From Acidobacteriota bacterium (GTDB lineage Bacteria; Acidobacteriota; Vicinamibacteria; Vicinamibacterales; SCN-69-37): a DNA stretch of 64,000 bases. A program made the translations under genes and the position numbers. The stretch spans positions 37,363 through 101,362 of the forward strand of contig SYFT01000004.1 in the NCBI GenBank assembly GCA_005799825.1. Direction: 5' to 3'. This document shows positions 35,267-44,504 of the stretch, piece after piece. The notes under the pieces are model-generated. The model was given only the letters and a program-made list of their open reading frames with translations. It was not told the DNA's origin and made no database searches. Within the stretch, counting starts at the first letter, position 1. The number at the start of each line of letters is the position of its first letter.

Positions 35267-35559
35267 CATCCGTCATCGTCCACTTTGAGGAATTGGCGCT
35301 CAAGGGGCAGGGCCGCCCATGGTTCATTGGAGCGTTGCTGCGCAACATCAGGACGTTGCTTGCGGACCTTGCTGTGCGGCACGTCGCATCGTTAGTTGGT
35401 CGGATCGAGTTTGCGCGAGCAGCCGAGGCCCTGCTGGAGATCGAAGCCCTCGTGGCGCAAGCGCTCCGCGAGACCGTTGTGGAAGAGAGAATGTTTCCGG
35501 CTGGCTCCGGGCTACGCACCGTGGTCGAGAATGATAAAGTTCGGCGTCTATTGGCGTAG
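35263..35559 (+). pseudogene. ThiI-like N-terminal fragment (ferredoxin-like domain only)
   Basis: SVIVHFEELALKGQGRPWFIGALLRNIRTLL matches ThiI N-terminus; no THUMP or PP-loop domain; ORF ends at 98 aa. Confidence 0.6.
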
Positions 35560-35568
35560 GAGAGAGAC

Positions 35569-36579
35569 ATGAAGATGACTCCGGGGAAGCTCGCGGGAAT
35601 GAAGGCTGTGTCGGACGCACGTGGCGTGATCGCGGCCGCGGCCATGGATCAGCGCGGGTCGCTCAAGAAAGCGCTGGCCAAGGAAAGCGGCAAGGACGTG
35701 TCAGGCGCCATGATGGAGGAGTTCAAGGGCCTCGTCACCGAGGTGTTGACACCCCACGCGAGCGCCATCTTGCTTGACCCTGAATGGGGCATCGGCCCGT
35801 CGAAACGTCGCTCGAAAAATGCCGGCCTCCTGCTGGCGTACGAAAAGACCGGCTACGACGCGAACACGCCCGGCCGGCTGCCCGATCTACTGGATCACTG
35901 GTCGGTGCGCCGCCTGAAGGAAGCCGGTGCCGATTGCCTGAAGATCCTGCTTTACTACACGCCCTTCGATTCCAGCGCCATTAACGAGTTCAAACACGCC
36001 TGGGTGGAGCGCATCGGCGACGAATGCCGAGCAAACGACCTGCCGTACTTCCTTGAGTTTGTGGGCTACGAGGAAGGCGCCGACGAAAAGGGACTCGAGT
36101 ACGCGAAGCGCAAGCCCGAGGTGGTGGCCGGCGCCATGCGTGAGTTTACGAAGGATCGATACGGCGTGGACGTCATGAAGGTCGAGATTCCCATCAACAT
36201 GCAGTTTGTTGAAGGCGCGAAGGCCAACAAGACGGGCCAGGTGGCCTACACGCGCGACGAGGCCAAGCAGCTCTTCCTTGATGCCGCAACGGCTTCTACC
36301 AAACCGTTCATCTACCTGTCGGCCGGTGTGAGCAACGCCGAGTTCACCGAAGGCCTGCAGGTGGCCGCTGAGTCGGGCGTCCGTTACTCGGGCGTGTTGT
36401 GCGGTCGTGCAACGTGGAAGGACGGCATCTCTGTGTTCGCCAAGGAAGGCTCGGCTGCTTTCCGGGCGTGGCTCGAAACCAAGGGCGTGGAGAACATCAG
36501 GAATGTGAACGAGGCCGTGCGGCCCGCCAGCCCATGGTTCTCGGTTTACGGCGCGAAAAGCGCCGACGAAGTCGGCTGA
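35569..36579 (+). CDS. Tagatose 1,6-diphosphate aldolase (LacD-like)
   Basis: AAAMDQRGSLKKALAKESG, ILLDPEWGI, KILLYYTPFDS, VDVMKVEIPINMQFVEG. Confidence 0.88.
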   Translation: MKMTPGKLAGMKAVSDARGVIAAAAMDQRGSLKKALAKESGKDVSGAMMEEFKGLVTEVLTPHASAILLDPEWGIGPSKRRSKNAGLLLAYEKTGYDANTPGRLPDLLDHWSVRRLKEAGADCLKILLYYTPFDSSAINEFKHAWVERIGDECRANDLPYFLEFVGYEEGADEKGLEYAKRKPEVVAGAMREFTKDRYGVDVMKVEIPINMQFVEGAKANKTGQVAYTRDEAKQLFLDAATASTKPFIYLSAGVSNAEFTEGLQVAAESGVRYSGVLCGRATWKDGISVFAKEGSAAFRAWLETKGVENIRNVNEAVRPASPWFSVYGAKSADEVG

Positions 36580-36598
36580 GGCGGCTCGCGCCGCCGGC

Positions 36599-37072
36599 TT
36601 ACGGTTTCCGCAGAATCTCGGTGCCCGAGACGGGGCCGAAACACGTCGTGCCTGAGTAGGGAATCCGAATCTGATTGCCCTCAAGGGTCGCGGTGCCGGT
36701 CAGCGCCACCGCGCAGCTTCCGCCGTTGGCGCCCGTACCCGTCCCGGTTGCGGTCCAGGCGAGTCGCGTGGCGTCCAGAGTGCCCGACGCCGTGCCGCTA
36801 ACCGCGACGGTGCCCCAACACTTCGCGCTCCAGGTGCCCGACGCGCCGGTGAGCGAGATATTGGTCACCGACCACTGAAAACTCGTGCAGGTCTCCTGCA
36901 CGGTGCTGGCGGCCACCGACGCCCAGGTCCCGCTGAACGCCGCCGTTCCGGTTGCAGAACCGGTGGGGCTGGCTGGATTTGACTTGAGTGAGTCCATGCA
37001 CGATTGGCTGGACATGGCCAGAACCAGAGTGAGGGCGATTGCTGAATAAGTCACCCCGGGATTATCGGTCAA
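36599..37072 (-). CDS. Hypothetical secreted/lipoprotein-like protein
   Basis: Hydrophobic N-terminus with Cys (AIALTLVLAMSSQSCMDS), Ser/Thr/Gly-rich body. Confidence 0.6.
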   Translation of the reverse strand: MTDNPGVTYSAIALTLVLAMSSQSCMDSLKSNPASPTGSATGTAAFSGTWASVAASTVQETCTSFQWSVTNISLTGASGTWSAKCWGTVAVSGTASGTLDATRLAWTATGTGTGANGGSCAVALTGTATLEGNQIRIPYSGTTCFGPVSGTEILRKP

Positions 37073-37097
37073 AGCCTGGCGCTTCTATAATCTTTTT

Positions 37098-37664
37098 ATG
37101 GCGATTCTGAAGGTCTCGCGGCTTGGGCACCCGGTCCTGCGGGCCAGGGCCCACGAACTGGACCCCAAGTCCATTACCTCCGAGGGCGTGCAGCGCCTCA
37201 TCGACGACATGTTCGACACGATGCGCGAGTACTCGGGGGTGGGGCTGGCGGCGCCACAGGTGCACGAGGGCGTGCGAATGTTTGTGGTCGGCCTTCGCCC
37301 CGGTCCACTCGGCCCTGAAATTGGTGAAGACGATGACATGCCGATGATGGCGCTCGTGAATCCAGAGGTCACGCTGGTGGGCAAGCCGACGTCGATGGGC
37401 TGGGAGGGATGTCTGAGCATCCCTGAGATTCGGGGCCGCGTACCGCGCGCAGCCGCCGTCCGTGTGAAGGCCTGGGACCGGACAGGCGCGCAGGTGAGCT
37501 TTACGGCCAAGGGCTTCCCGGCGCGGGTCATCCAGCACGAATACGACCACCTCGACGGCATTCTGTTCCTCGACCGAATGGAGTCTTTCGAGTCGCTGAG
37601 CTACCTCGAGGAATATGACCGTTACTGGGCGCGTCACGAAGGTGATGACGGGGGCGCGGAGTGA
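37098..37664 (+). CDS. def: Peptide deformylase
   Basis: GVGLAAPQVH, GWEGCLSIPEIRG, QHEYDHLDGILF. Confidence 0.93.
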   Translation: MAILKVSRLGHPVLRARAHELDPKSITSEGVQRLIDDMFDTMREYSGVGLAAPQVHEGVRMFVVGLRPGPLGPEIGEDDDMPMMALVNPEVTLVGKPTSMGWEGCLSIPEIRGRVPRAAAVRVKAWDRTGAQVSFTAKGFPARVIQHEYDHLDGILFLDRMESFESLSYLEEYDRYWARHEGDDGGAE

Positions 37665-39247
37665 GCAGGGAGTTCACCGACGCGGAGAGTGCGGCCCTTG
37701 CGCCCTATTTTACGAACGTCGATCTGCCCGTATTCGCACTGATCAACCTGCCCGAGACCGTGAAGGGCGCATTGTTCGCGCGGTATTCGCGTTCCGCGAA
37801 ATCGTTGCGCCGCCTGTTCCTGGATGAGTTCCTCGAGCAGGTGTCAGGGGCCGGCGCCGCAGCCACCGACGGTGTTGGCGCCACACGCGCCGACCAGCTC
37901 TACATGCGGATTTTCAATGAGTACGGAGACGACTCTGTCGCGCAGCTCGGCGGAGTGCATCTGGCGTGTGAAGACGTGTCGAACCTGCTGACCAAGGTGC
38001 TCGAACGTGGACGCCTGATGGCGTATCTGGAGCAGTCCACGCGCTACATCCCATATACCCAGCGACAGGGCGATACCTGGCGTTACCTGGTGCCGGCGGA
38101 GCTTGATGGCCATGACTTGAGAACGCGGTACGTGGCCGCACTGGATCTCGCGTTCGAAACCTACGCGCGATGGATCAACCCCATGCGCGTCTGGTTTGAG
38201 GCGCGGTATCCCAAGGCGCCCGGCGATTCCGACGCGGTGTACACGTCGGCGATTCGCGCAAAAGCCCTCGACACGCTGCGGGGCCTGTTGCCGGCGGCGA
38301 CGAGGTCGAATGTCGGGATCTACGGCACCGGGCAGGCGTATGAGTCGCTGCTGCTGCGCATGCGCGCCCATCCGCTGGTCGAGATGCGTGAATGCGCGGA
38401 CGTCATGCTCACCGAACTGCGTAAAGTAGTGCCGGCGTTTTTCACACGTGTCGATCAGCCTGACCGGGGTGGACGCTGGAGCGCGTACTTCGCCGACACG
38501 CGAGAAGGAGTGTCAGCGGTCGCATCGCGTGTGACCGGTGGCGAGCCGGTCGAGGACCGTGCCGAAGTGGTGCTCTGCGATTTTGATCCAGACGGCGAAG
38601 TCAAAGTTGTTGCGGCGGCGCTGTATGCCTCGTCGTCTCTTCCTGACAACCAGTTGCTGGACGTGGCGCGGCGCATGAGTGCCGACGACCGCGCGGCAGT
38701 GCTCGCTGCATATGTGGGCGAGCGCGCCAATCGACGGCACAAGCCGGGACGCGCGTTCGAGCGCACGGGGTATCGCTTCGACGTGTTGACCGACTACGGC
38801 GCGTTCCGCGATCTGCAGCGGCATCGACTCTGCACGATCGACTGGCAGGCGCTGTCGATGGCCCACGGCTACACTCAGCCCCAGGCGATTGTGGACGCTG
38901 GCGGTAACGAAGATTGGCGACGGGTGATGGAGACCTGCGCGGATGTCCACGAGAGTCTTGTGGCTGCGGGCCTGACCCAGGTTGCGCAATATGTGGTGCC
39001 CATGGCGTACCGCGTGCGGTTCGTCATGGACATGAACGCCCGCGAAGCCATGCACGTGATCGAATTGCGCACTGCGCCACAGGGTCATCCCGCCTATCGT
39101 CGTGTGTGCCAGCAGATGCATACGCTCATTTCGGAGCGCGCAGGTCACCATGCCATTGCGGCAGCCATGAAATACGCGGACCATTCGGAAGTGGAGCTGG
39201 AGCGGCTGCAGGAAGAGCGGCGGCTCGAGGCGAAACGCAAGGCGTGA
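37661..39247 (+). CDS. Long FAD-dependent thymidylate synthase (ThyX)-family protein, apparently two ThyX-like repeats
   Basis: SRYIPYTQ-like LEQSTRYIPYTQRQGD in the first half; LQRHRLCTIDWQALSMAHGY in the second half; MHVIELRTAPQGHPAYRRVCQQMH. Confidence 0.8.
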   Translation: MSREFTDAESAALAPYFTNVDLPVFALINLPETVKGALFARYSRSAKSLRRLFLDEFLEQVSGAGAAATDGVGATRADQLYMRIFNEYGDDSVAQLGGVHLACEDVSNLLTKVLERGRLMAYLEQSTRYIPYTQRQGDTWRYLVPAELDGHDLRTRYVAALDLAFETYARWINPMRVWFEARYPKAPGDSDAVYTSAIRAKALDTLRGLLPAATRSNVGIYGTGQAYESLLLRMRAHPLVEMRECADVMLTELRKVVPAFFTRVDQPDRGGRWSAYFADTREGVSAVASRVTGGEPVEDRAEVVLCDFDPDGEVKVVAAALYASSSLPDNQLLDVARRMSADDRAAVLAAYVGERANRRHKPGRAFERTGYRFDVLTDYGAFRDLQRHRLCTIDWQALSMAHGYTQPQAIVDAGGNEDWRRVMETCADVHESLVAAGLTQVAQYVVPMAYRVRFVMDMNAREAMHVIELRTAPQGHPAYRRVCQQMHTLISERAGHHAIAAAMKYADHSEVELERLQEERRLEAKRKA

Positions 39248-39654
39248 GGATCAATCCCGAGTCCTCTCCGTGGCTGATGGCCATTCGCATCCAGGTGCGC
39301 TTTCGCGATTGTGATCCGCTGGGGCACGTCAACAACGCGGTGTACTTGACGTACCTTGAGAACGCGCGATTCGCCATCTGGAAGACACAGGGCGTGGCGG
39401 GTGTGATTCTCGCGCGCGCGGAAGTGGACTTCCGGTCGCAGTCGCGTTACGGCGATGAACTCGAAGTGCGCCTGCGTCTTGAAGGCTTCGGTCGATCGAG
39501 TTTTCGCTACGAGTATGAAATAGTCGACGTCCCGTCGCAGCGCGTGGTTGTGACGGCGAAGACCGTGCAGGTGCACTTCGACTATGTAGCGCAGGTTCCG
39601 GTGGTTCTGTCCGACGACCTGCGCGCCAGACTCAGCACACCCGTCGTGTCGTGA
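39244..39654 (+). CDS. Acyl-CoA thioesterase (4HBT/YbgC family)
   Basis: VRFRDCDPLGHVNNAVYLTYLENAR. Confidence 0.9.
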   Translation: MRINPESSPWLMAIRIQVRFRDCDPLGHVNNAVYLTYLENARFAIWKTQGVAGVILARAEVDFRSQSRYGDELEVRLRLEGFGRSSFRYEYEIVDVPSQRVVVTAKTVQVHFDYVAQVPVVLSDDLRARLSTPVVS

Positions 39655-39709
39655 TTACTGGAGACCCCACGATGGACTCACGCTACGCCTTGTCTAATAG
39701 GTCCGAACG

Positions 39710-40336
39710 ATGATTTCAGCTCCCGAGGCTCTGGCCCTTCTTCGCGATGGCAATCGCCGGTTTATGGACGAAGTCCGCAGCCCCAACAACCCCAGCAGCC
39801 GCACCCGCCGCCTTGAATTTGCGGCCGGACAGGAACCGTTTGCGATCATTCTTGGCTGCTCCGATTCGCGAGTGCCAGCCGAGCTGGTGTTCGATCAGGG
39901 CCTTGGTGATTTGTTTGTTATTCGTGTGGCCGGCAACATCGTGGCGCCCTCGCAGGTGGGCAGCGTGGAGTTTGCCGCCGAACGATTTGGCGCGCGTCTG
40001 GTCGTGGTGCTGGGCCACTCGAGTTGCGGCGCCATAATGGCGACCTTGGAAGAGTTGGGCCAGCCGACGCAGGATCAGTCCAAGAACCTGCGCTCGATCG
40101 TGGACCGCATCAGGCCCTCAGTGGAGCCGCTGCTCGCCACTGACCTCAGGCATCAGCCCGATGAGCTGGTGCATCAGGCCGTCCGGGCCAACATCCGCGC
40201 TTCCGTCAGCCATCTCAGGCACGGTTCAGATGTCCTGGCGCAGCTGGTCGCCAGCGACGGGCTCCTGGTCGTTGGCGCCGAGTACTCGCTTGAGACGGGT
40301 GCTGTCGATTTCTTCGACGCACCATCCGAGGCGTAG
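39710..40336 (+). CDS. Beta-class carbonic anhydrase
   Basis: ILGCSDSRVPAELVFDQGLGDLFVIRVAGNIV, VLGHSSCGAI. Confidence 0.95.
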   Translation: MISAPEALALLRDGNRRFMDEVRSPNNPSSRTRRLEFAAGQEPFAIILGCSDSRVPAELVFDQGLGDLFVIRVAGNIVAPSQVGSVEFAAERFGARLVVVLGHSSCGAIMATLEELGQPTQDQSKNLRSIVDRIRPSVEPLLATDLRHQPDELVHQAVRANIRASVSHLRHGSDVLAQLVASDGLLVVGAEYSLETGAVDFFDAPSEA

Positions 40337-40410
40337 GGCCTACCCGCGGTTCGGTAGTGCCTTCACCTCAGGACGCGACGTCGTCTCGATGCCATACCGC
40401 ACGGGAAAAA

Positions 40411-41219
40411 ATGATCCTGCGCATCGGATTGTCCACCGGCGCCTGCACAGACCGCTCCATTCTCGACATGCTGCCAGCCCTGGCGGCGAGCCAGGTCCGG
40501 ACCCTGGAGGTTCAGCACTCCGCCAAGGCACTTTGATGTGTGGCAGCCAGGCCAGATTGAGGCGCTCTCTCTTGAGTTGCGGAAAAGGGCACTGGACGTC
40601 GTGTCGATCCATGCGCCGTTCGGCGGTCTTCTGGATCTGGCCGAGTTCAACCCGCATCACCGCATGGCAGCTATCGAGGCCATCCTGGCGGCCGCGCGAA
40701 CCGTCAGACAACTGGGTGGGTCGATGGTCGTCGTTCACCCCAGCCGATCTCGAGCGGTCGCGCCACCATGTCTCCGGCCGGCTGGCTGACTGCGCGAGCC
40801 GTCTGGCGACTCTCGCTGGTAACTGCCGGGCGCTCGGCGTGACCATCGCCGTCGCGTCACCCCTGCCACATCTGATCGGCGGTCATCCAGACGAGTTCAA
40901 GGCGATCCTGGACTCGCTCGACCCATCGGTGAAGGTCTGCCTGGATACCGGTCATACGGCGCTAGGCGGGCACTGGCGGCGATTCGTGGAGGTCTCGGGC
41001 GCCCGGCTAGAGCACCTGCATGCGCATGACAACCAGGGCTACTGGGACGATCACCTGCCGCCAGGCGATGGGTCGATCGACTGGGCTCATGTCCGCGGCA
41101 CTTTTGAGAATGCCGGCTTCAGCGGCTGGGTCATGTTGGCGTTGGCCTGCCCTGGTTCCGACCCCGACGGGTACTCCCTTCGGGCCGCGGAAAGAACCGC
41201 CGAATTGCTCGGCGCCTAG
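40411..41219 (+). pseudogene. Sugar phosphate isomerase/epimerase (xylose-isomerase-like TIM barrel) with two frameshifts
   Basis: Pieces in three frames: MILRIGLSTGACTDRSILDMLPALAASQVRTLEV / TPPRHFDVWQPGQIEALSLELRKRALDVVSIHAPF...MVVVHP / ADLERSRHHVSGRLADC...VCLDTGHTALGGHWRRF. Confidence 0.8.
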
Positions 41220-41238
41220 AAAGCGATTGGGTCCAGGC

Positions 41239-41267
41239 TTGACTCTTTGTGAAACATTTCACATAAT
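41239..41267 (+). promoter_or_regulatory. Sigma-70-like promoter with a CRP/FNR-type dyad in its spacer
   Basis: TTGACT (41239-41244), 17-nt spacer, CATAAT (41262-41267); TGTGAAACATTTCACA dyad at 41248-41263. Confidence 0.6.
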
Positions 41268-41346
41268 ACCTAGTGTCGTTTCCGGCCCAAATACAGCAAT
41301 CAACCCGCGCAGCTATCCTCGGAAGTTGCTTGTTAACGCAAGTCCA

Positions 41347-42180
41347 ATGTCCAGCCTTTGTAATTACGTCCTCATCGCCCTCTTCCTAAATACTTGGGCC
41401 GGGAACGAGCTATTTTCCCAGCCTGGCGGAACGCCGCAGGCGAAGGCCGAGTGGGTGGCGCGTCAGGTGCAGGAGCGCGACACCGGCAACGACGGCCGTT
41501 CTACCATGCGCATGCGCCTGTTCGACCGGCAGGGCCGAGTCCGCGAGCGCGTCCTCTCCACGCTGAGCCTCAAGGGCGGGCCTGGCAGACTGGTGCCCGG
41601 TGATCGTTCCCTGACGCGCTTCACGTATCCCAACGATATCAATGGCACCGGATTCCTCGTCTGGGAAAACCCGGCGGGCGAAGATGAGCGCTTCCTTTAC
41701 CTGCCATCCCTGGGCCGGGTCCGCCGCATCGCCGGCAACGAAACCCAGGACAGCTTCGTCGGCAGCGACTTCACGTACGAGGATATTGGCGGGCGCGAGT
41801 TGAACGATTACACGTACGCACTACTTGATGAAACGAGCACATGGACAGCGCCCGACGGCGCGTCGCACCCTGCATACCGCCTCGAATCGCGCGCGAAGGC
41901 TGCGGGCGCCCGGTTCCCCCGCGTGGTGTCGCTCGTCAGGAAAGACAACTCCGTGGTCGTCCATGGTGAAATCCACAATAGGCGCGATGAACTGCAGAAA
42001 ATCTATGCGGTGAAGAGGCTCGACCGCGTCAGTGGCATTTGGACGGTCATGGAGATGGTCATGTCTGACACCCCGGCGCGTACGCGGACCGAACTGGTGG
42101 TGGAGAAGATTGAGTACAACGTTGGCCTCAAGGAGGCTAACTTTAGCCGGCGTGAACTCGAGCGGGGCACGACCCGTTGA
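41347..42180 (+). CDS. Outer membrane lipoprotein-sorting protein (LolA-like)
   Basis: FLVWENPAGEDERFLYLPSLGRVRRIAGNETQDSFVGSDFTYEDI. Confidence 0.85.
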   Translation: MSSLCNYVLIALFLNTWAGNELFSQPGGTPQAKAEWVARQVQERDTGNDGRSTMRMRLFDRQGRVRERVLSTLSLKGGPGRLVPGDRSLTRFTYPNDINGTGFLVWENPAGEDERFLYLPSLGRVRRIAGNETQDSFVGSDFTYEDIGGRELNDYTYALLDETSTWTAPDGASHPAYRLESRAKAAGARFPRVVSLVRKDNSVVVHGEIHNRRDELQKIYAVKRLDRVSGIWTVMEMVMSDTPARTRTELVVEKIEYNVGLKEANFSRRELERGTTR

Positions 42181-44504
42181 GTCTTCGGGTCGCCCAGTTC
42201 ATCTACCACTGGCGGCTCTTCCTCTCAGGCGCCATCGTCATCGGCGCGCTCATCCTCGCGCCGCGAGCGCCGATCCAGCTCATTGACAACGACCTGACCG
42301 CGTGGTTCTCGCCAGACGACCCGGTGTATCAGGACTATGTCCGTTTCAGGGACGAGTTTGGCGGCACCCGCACGGTCATCATTGCCATTGAGGCCCCGAG
42401 CCGCGAACGTCTGTTTAGCGAGGAAGGCTTCGCGTTTCTCGACAAGGTCAGTGGTGATATCGAACGGGTACAGGCCGTACGGCGCGTCAGCAGCCTGGCC
42501 ACCGCCACGGTGGTGGACGTGCTGCCGTCATCGGGCGTCAATGACGACGGCGGCCTGCAGGTACGGCGGCTGATTGAAGACCTTGAAACAACGAGCCCGG
42601 GGGCTGTCGGACAGCGCGCCATGGACGACGAGTTATTCCGCGGAGATCTGATCTCCGCGGACGGTGCGGTCTCGGCACTGATTCTGTTTTTCGACGAAGC
42701 CCGGATAGACGACGTGCGCGCCGAAGTGCTCACCGAGATCCGCCGGCTGGTGGACACGCAGTTACCCGCCGGATTCAAGGCCCATTACAACGGCAGCCTC
42801 GAGATCACCGAGTGGTACAACCGGGTCACACTCGCAAATCAAACCACCTTTACGCCGCCCATCCTAGGCCTGACCCTACTGGCCCTGTTCGTGATGTTCC
42901 GGTCGGTCAAGAAGACGCTGCTGACCTTCGGCGCGATCCTTGTCAGCCTGTTGTGGACGCTTGGGCTCTACGACCTCTTCGGCTTCAGCTACAACGTGCT
43001 GAGCAGCATGATCATCCCCCTGGTGGTTGTGCTGGCCGTGGCCGACGACGTGCACATCCTGCAGCACTATGGGCTGGAGCGGCGCACCCGGAGCCGCGAG
43101 CAGGCGTTCGTCGGCACCGTGCGGCACCTGATGGCGCCGTTGTTCGGGGCGAGTGCCACAACCGCATTGGGCATGTTGTCGCTGGCCACAAGCCAGGTGG
43201 TGGCCGTGCGCGAGTTCGGCATGGGCTCGGCCATTGGCGTGATGGTGGACTTCGTCATTTCGATCATCCTGGTGCCGACCATGCTCGGATGGGTGAAAGA
43301 GGAACGGGTGGCGGCGCCACAGGAGTCGTGGTTTCTCGAGCCCTTGCGAAACGTGGCGATGTTCTCCACGCGTCACGCGCGAGCGGTCATGGCCGTCGTA
43401 CTCGGGCTGGTGGTGCTGGCTGGCGTGGGCATGTCGCGCTTGCGGGTGGACACTAATCACATCAACTTCTTCAGCGAGCATCACGAGCTCTATACGTCGG
43501 CCCAGGTGATGGACAAGAAGCTCGCCGGGATCTACACCTTCCAGGTGTTTCTGGAAGGTGCGCCAGATTCTATGCAGCAGCCCGACATCCTCAAGCGCAT
43601 GGATCGCCTAAGTACAGAGCTTGAAGCGTTGCCGTTTGTCAGGAAGGTCACGTCGGTGGCCGACTACGTCAAGCGCGTGCATCGTGAATTGAACGATGGT
43701 CAGCAAGAGGCCTTCGTGATTCCTGAGACGTCGGCCGAGGTTGCGCAGGAGTTGCTGGTCTTTGGTCTGGGTGACGAAGGCCGGGCGGAGCTTGAACGCA
43801 TGGCGGCGAGCGATTTTTCACGGGCCCAGGTGACGGTCAAGCTGGCCTCAATGAGCTCCGACCTGGTATTCCAGCAGGTGACTGAGGCCGACCGTCTGGC
43901 CCAACAGATCTTCGTCGGATCCGGAGTCAAGGCCACGGTGACGGGGTCGGGCCGGTTGTTCAGTATGCTGGACCACTACCTGGTGCGGTCGCAGATCACG
44001 AGCTTCGCGACGGCGTTTGTCACCGTGTTCGGTGTGATTTTTCTCGTGTTCAGATCGTGGAGATTCGGGCTCCTGTCGATTGCACCAAACCTGGTGCCGG
44101 TGCTCGCCGTATTCGGCGTCATGGGCTGGCTTGGCATTTCGCTCAACGTGGCCACGGTGATGGTGGCCAGTGTCGCGCTGGGCGTGGTGGATGACGATAC
44201 CATCCATTTCATCAGCCGCTACAGGCGCGAGACGGCTGCGGGAGCCACCACTGACGAAGCGATAGAGATCGCGACGACACAGGAAGGCCGTGCGGCGCTC
44301 ACGACGGCTGTAATCAACTGCTGCGCGTTTGGCGTCTTGACGCTCTCGGAGTATCGGCCCAGCGCGTGGTTCGGCGGCCTGCTGGCTCTCACGATGGTCG
44401 TGGCCTTCCTGTCCGAAGTGTTCATTCTTCCCGCGATGATCAAATTGTTCCCAGCGTTGTTTGGCGCCGAGAGGGTGCACGCCCAGAGAGTGGGGCGGGC
44501 GTGA
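42177..44504 (+). CDS. RND/MMPL-family transporter (HpnN-like group)
   Basis: 775 aa, two sets of TM helices, VLAVADDVHILQHY and ALGVVDDDTIHFISRYRRE motifs. Confidence 0.85.
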   Translation: MSLRVAQFIYHWRLFLSGAIVIGALILAPRAPIQLIDNDLTAWFSPDDPVYQDYVRFRDEFGGTRTVIIAIEAPSRERLFSEEGFAFLDKVSGDIERVQAVRRVSSLATATVVDVLPSSGVNDDGGLQVRRLIEDLETTSPGAVGQRAMDDELFRGDLISADGAVSALILFFDEARIDDVRAEVLTEIRRLVDTQLPAGFKAHYNGSLEITEWYNRVTLANQTTFTPPILGLTLLALFVMFRSVKKTLLTFGAILVSLLWTLGLYDLFGFSYNVLSSMIIPLVVVLAVADDVHILQHYGLERRTRSREQAFVGTVRHLMAPLFGASATTALGMLSLATSQVVAVREFGMGSAIGVMVDFVISIILVPTMLGWVKEERVAAPQESWFLEPLRNVAMFSTRHARAVMAVVLGLVVLAGVGMSRLRVDTNHINFFSEHHELYTSAQVMDKKLAGIYTFQVFLEGAPDSMQQPDILKRMDRLSTELEALPFVRKVTSVADYVKRVHRELNDGQQEAFVIPETSAEVAQELLVFGLGDEGRAELERMAASDFSRAQVTVKLASMSSDLVFQQVTEADRLAQQIFVGSGVKATVTGSGRLFSMLDHYLVRSQITSFATAFVTVFGVIFLVFRSWRFGLLSIAPNLVPVLAVFGVMGWLGISLNVATVMVASVALGVVDDDTIHFISRYRRETAAGATTDEAIEIATTQEGRAALTTAVINCCAFGVLTLSEYRPSAWFGGLLALTMVVAFLSEVFILPAMIKLFPALFGAERVHAQRVGRA

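Noticed and set aside
40161-40740. Upstream part of ORF 40161..41219 as a coding N-terminus
   Set aside because: Overlaps carbonic anhydrase in another frame and is low-complexity; true N-terminal pieces of the isomerase are in two other frames
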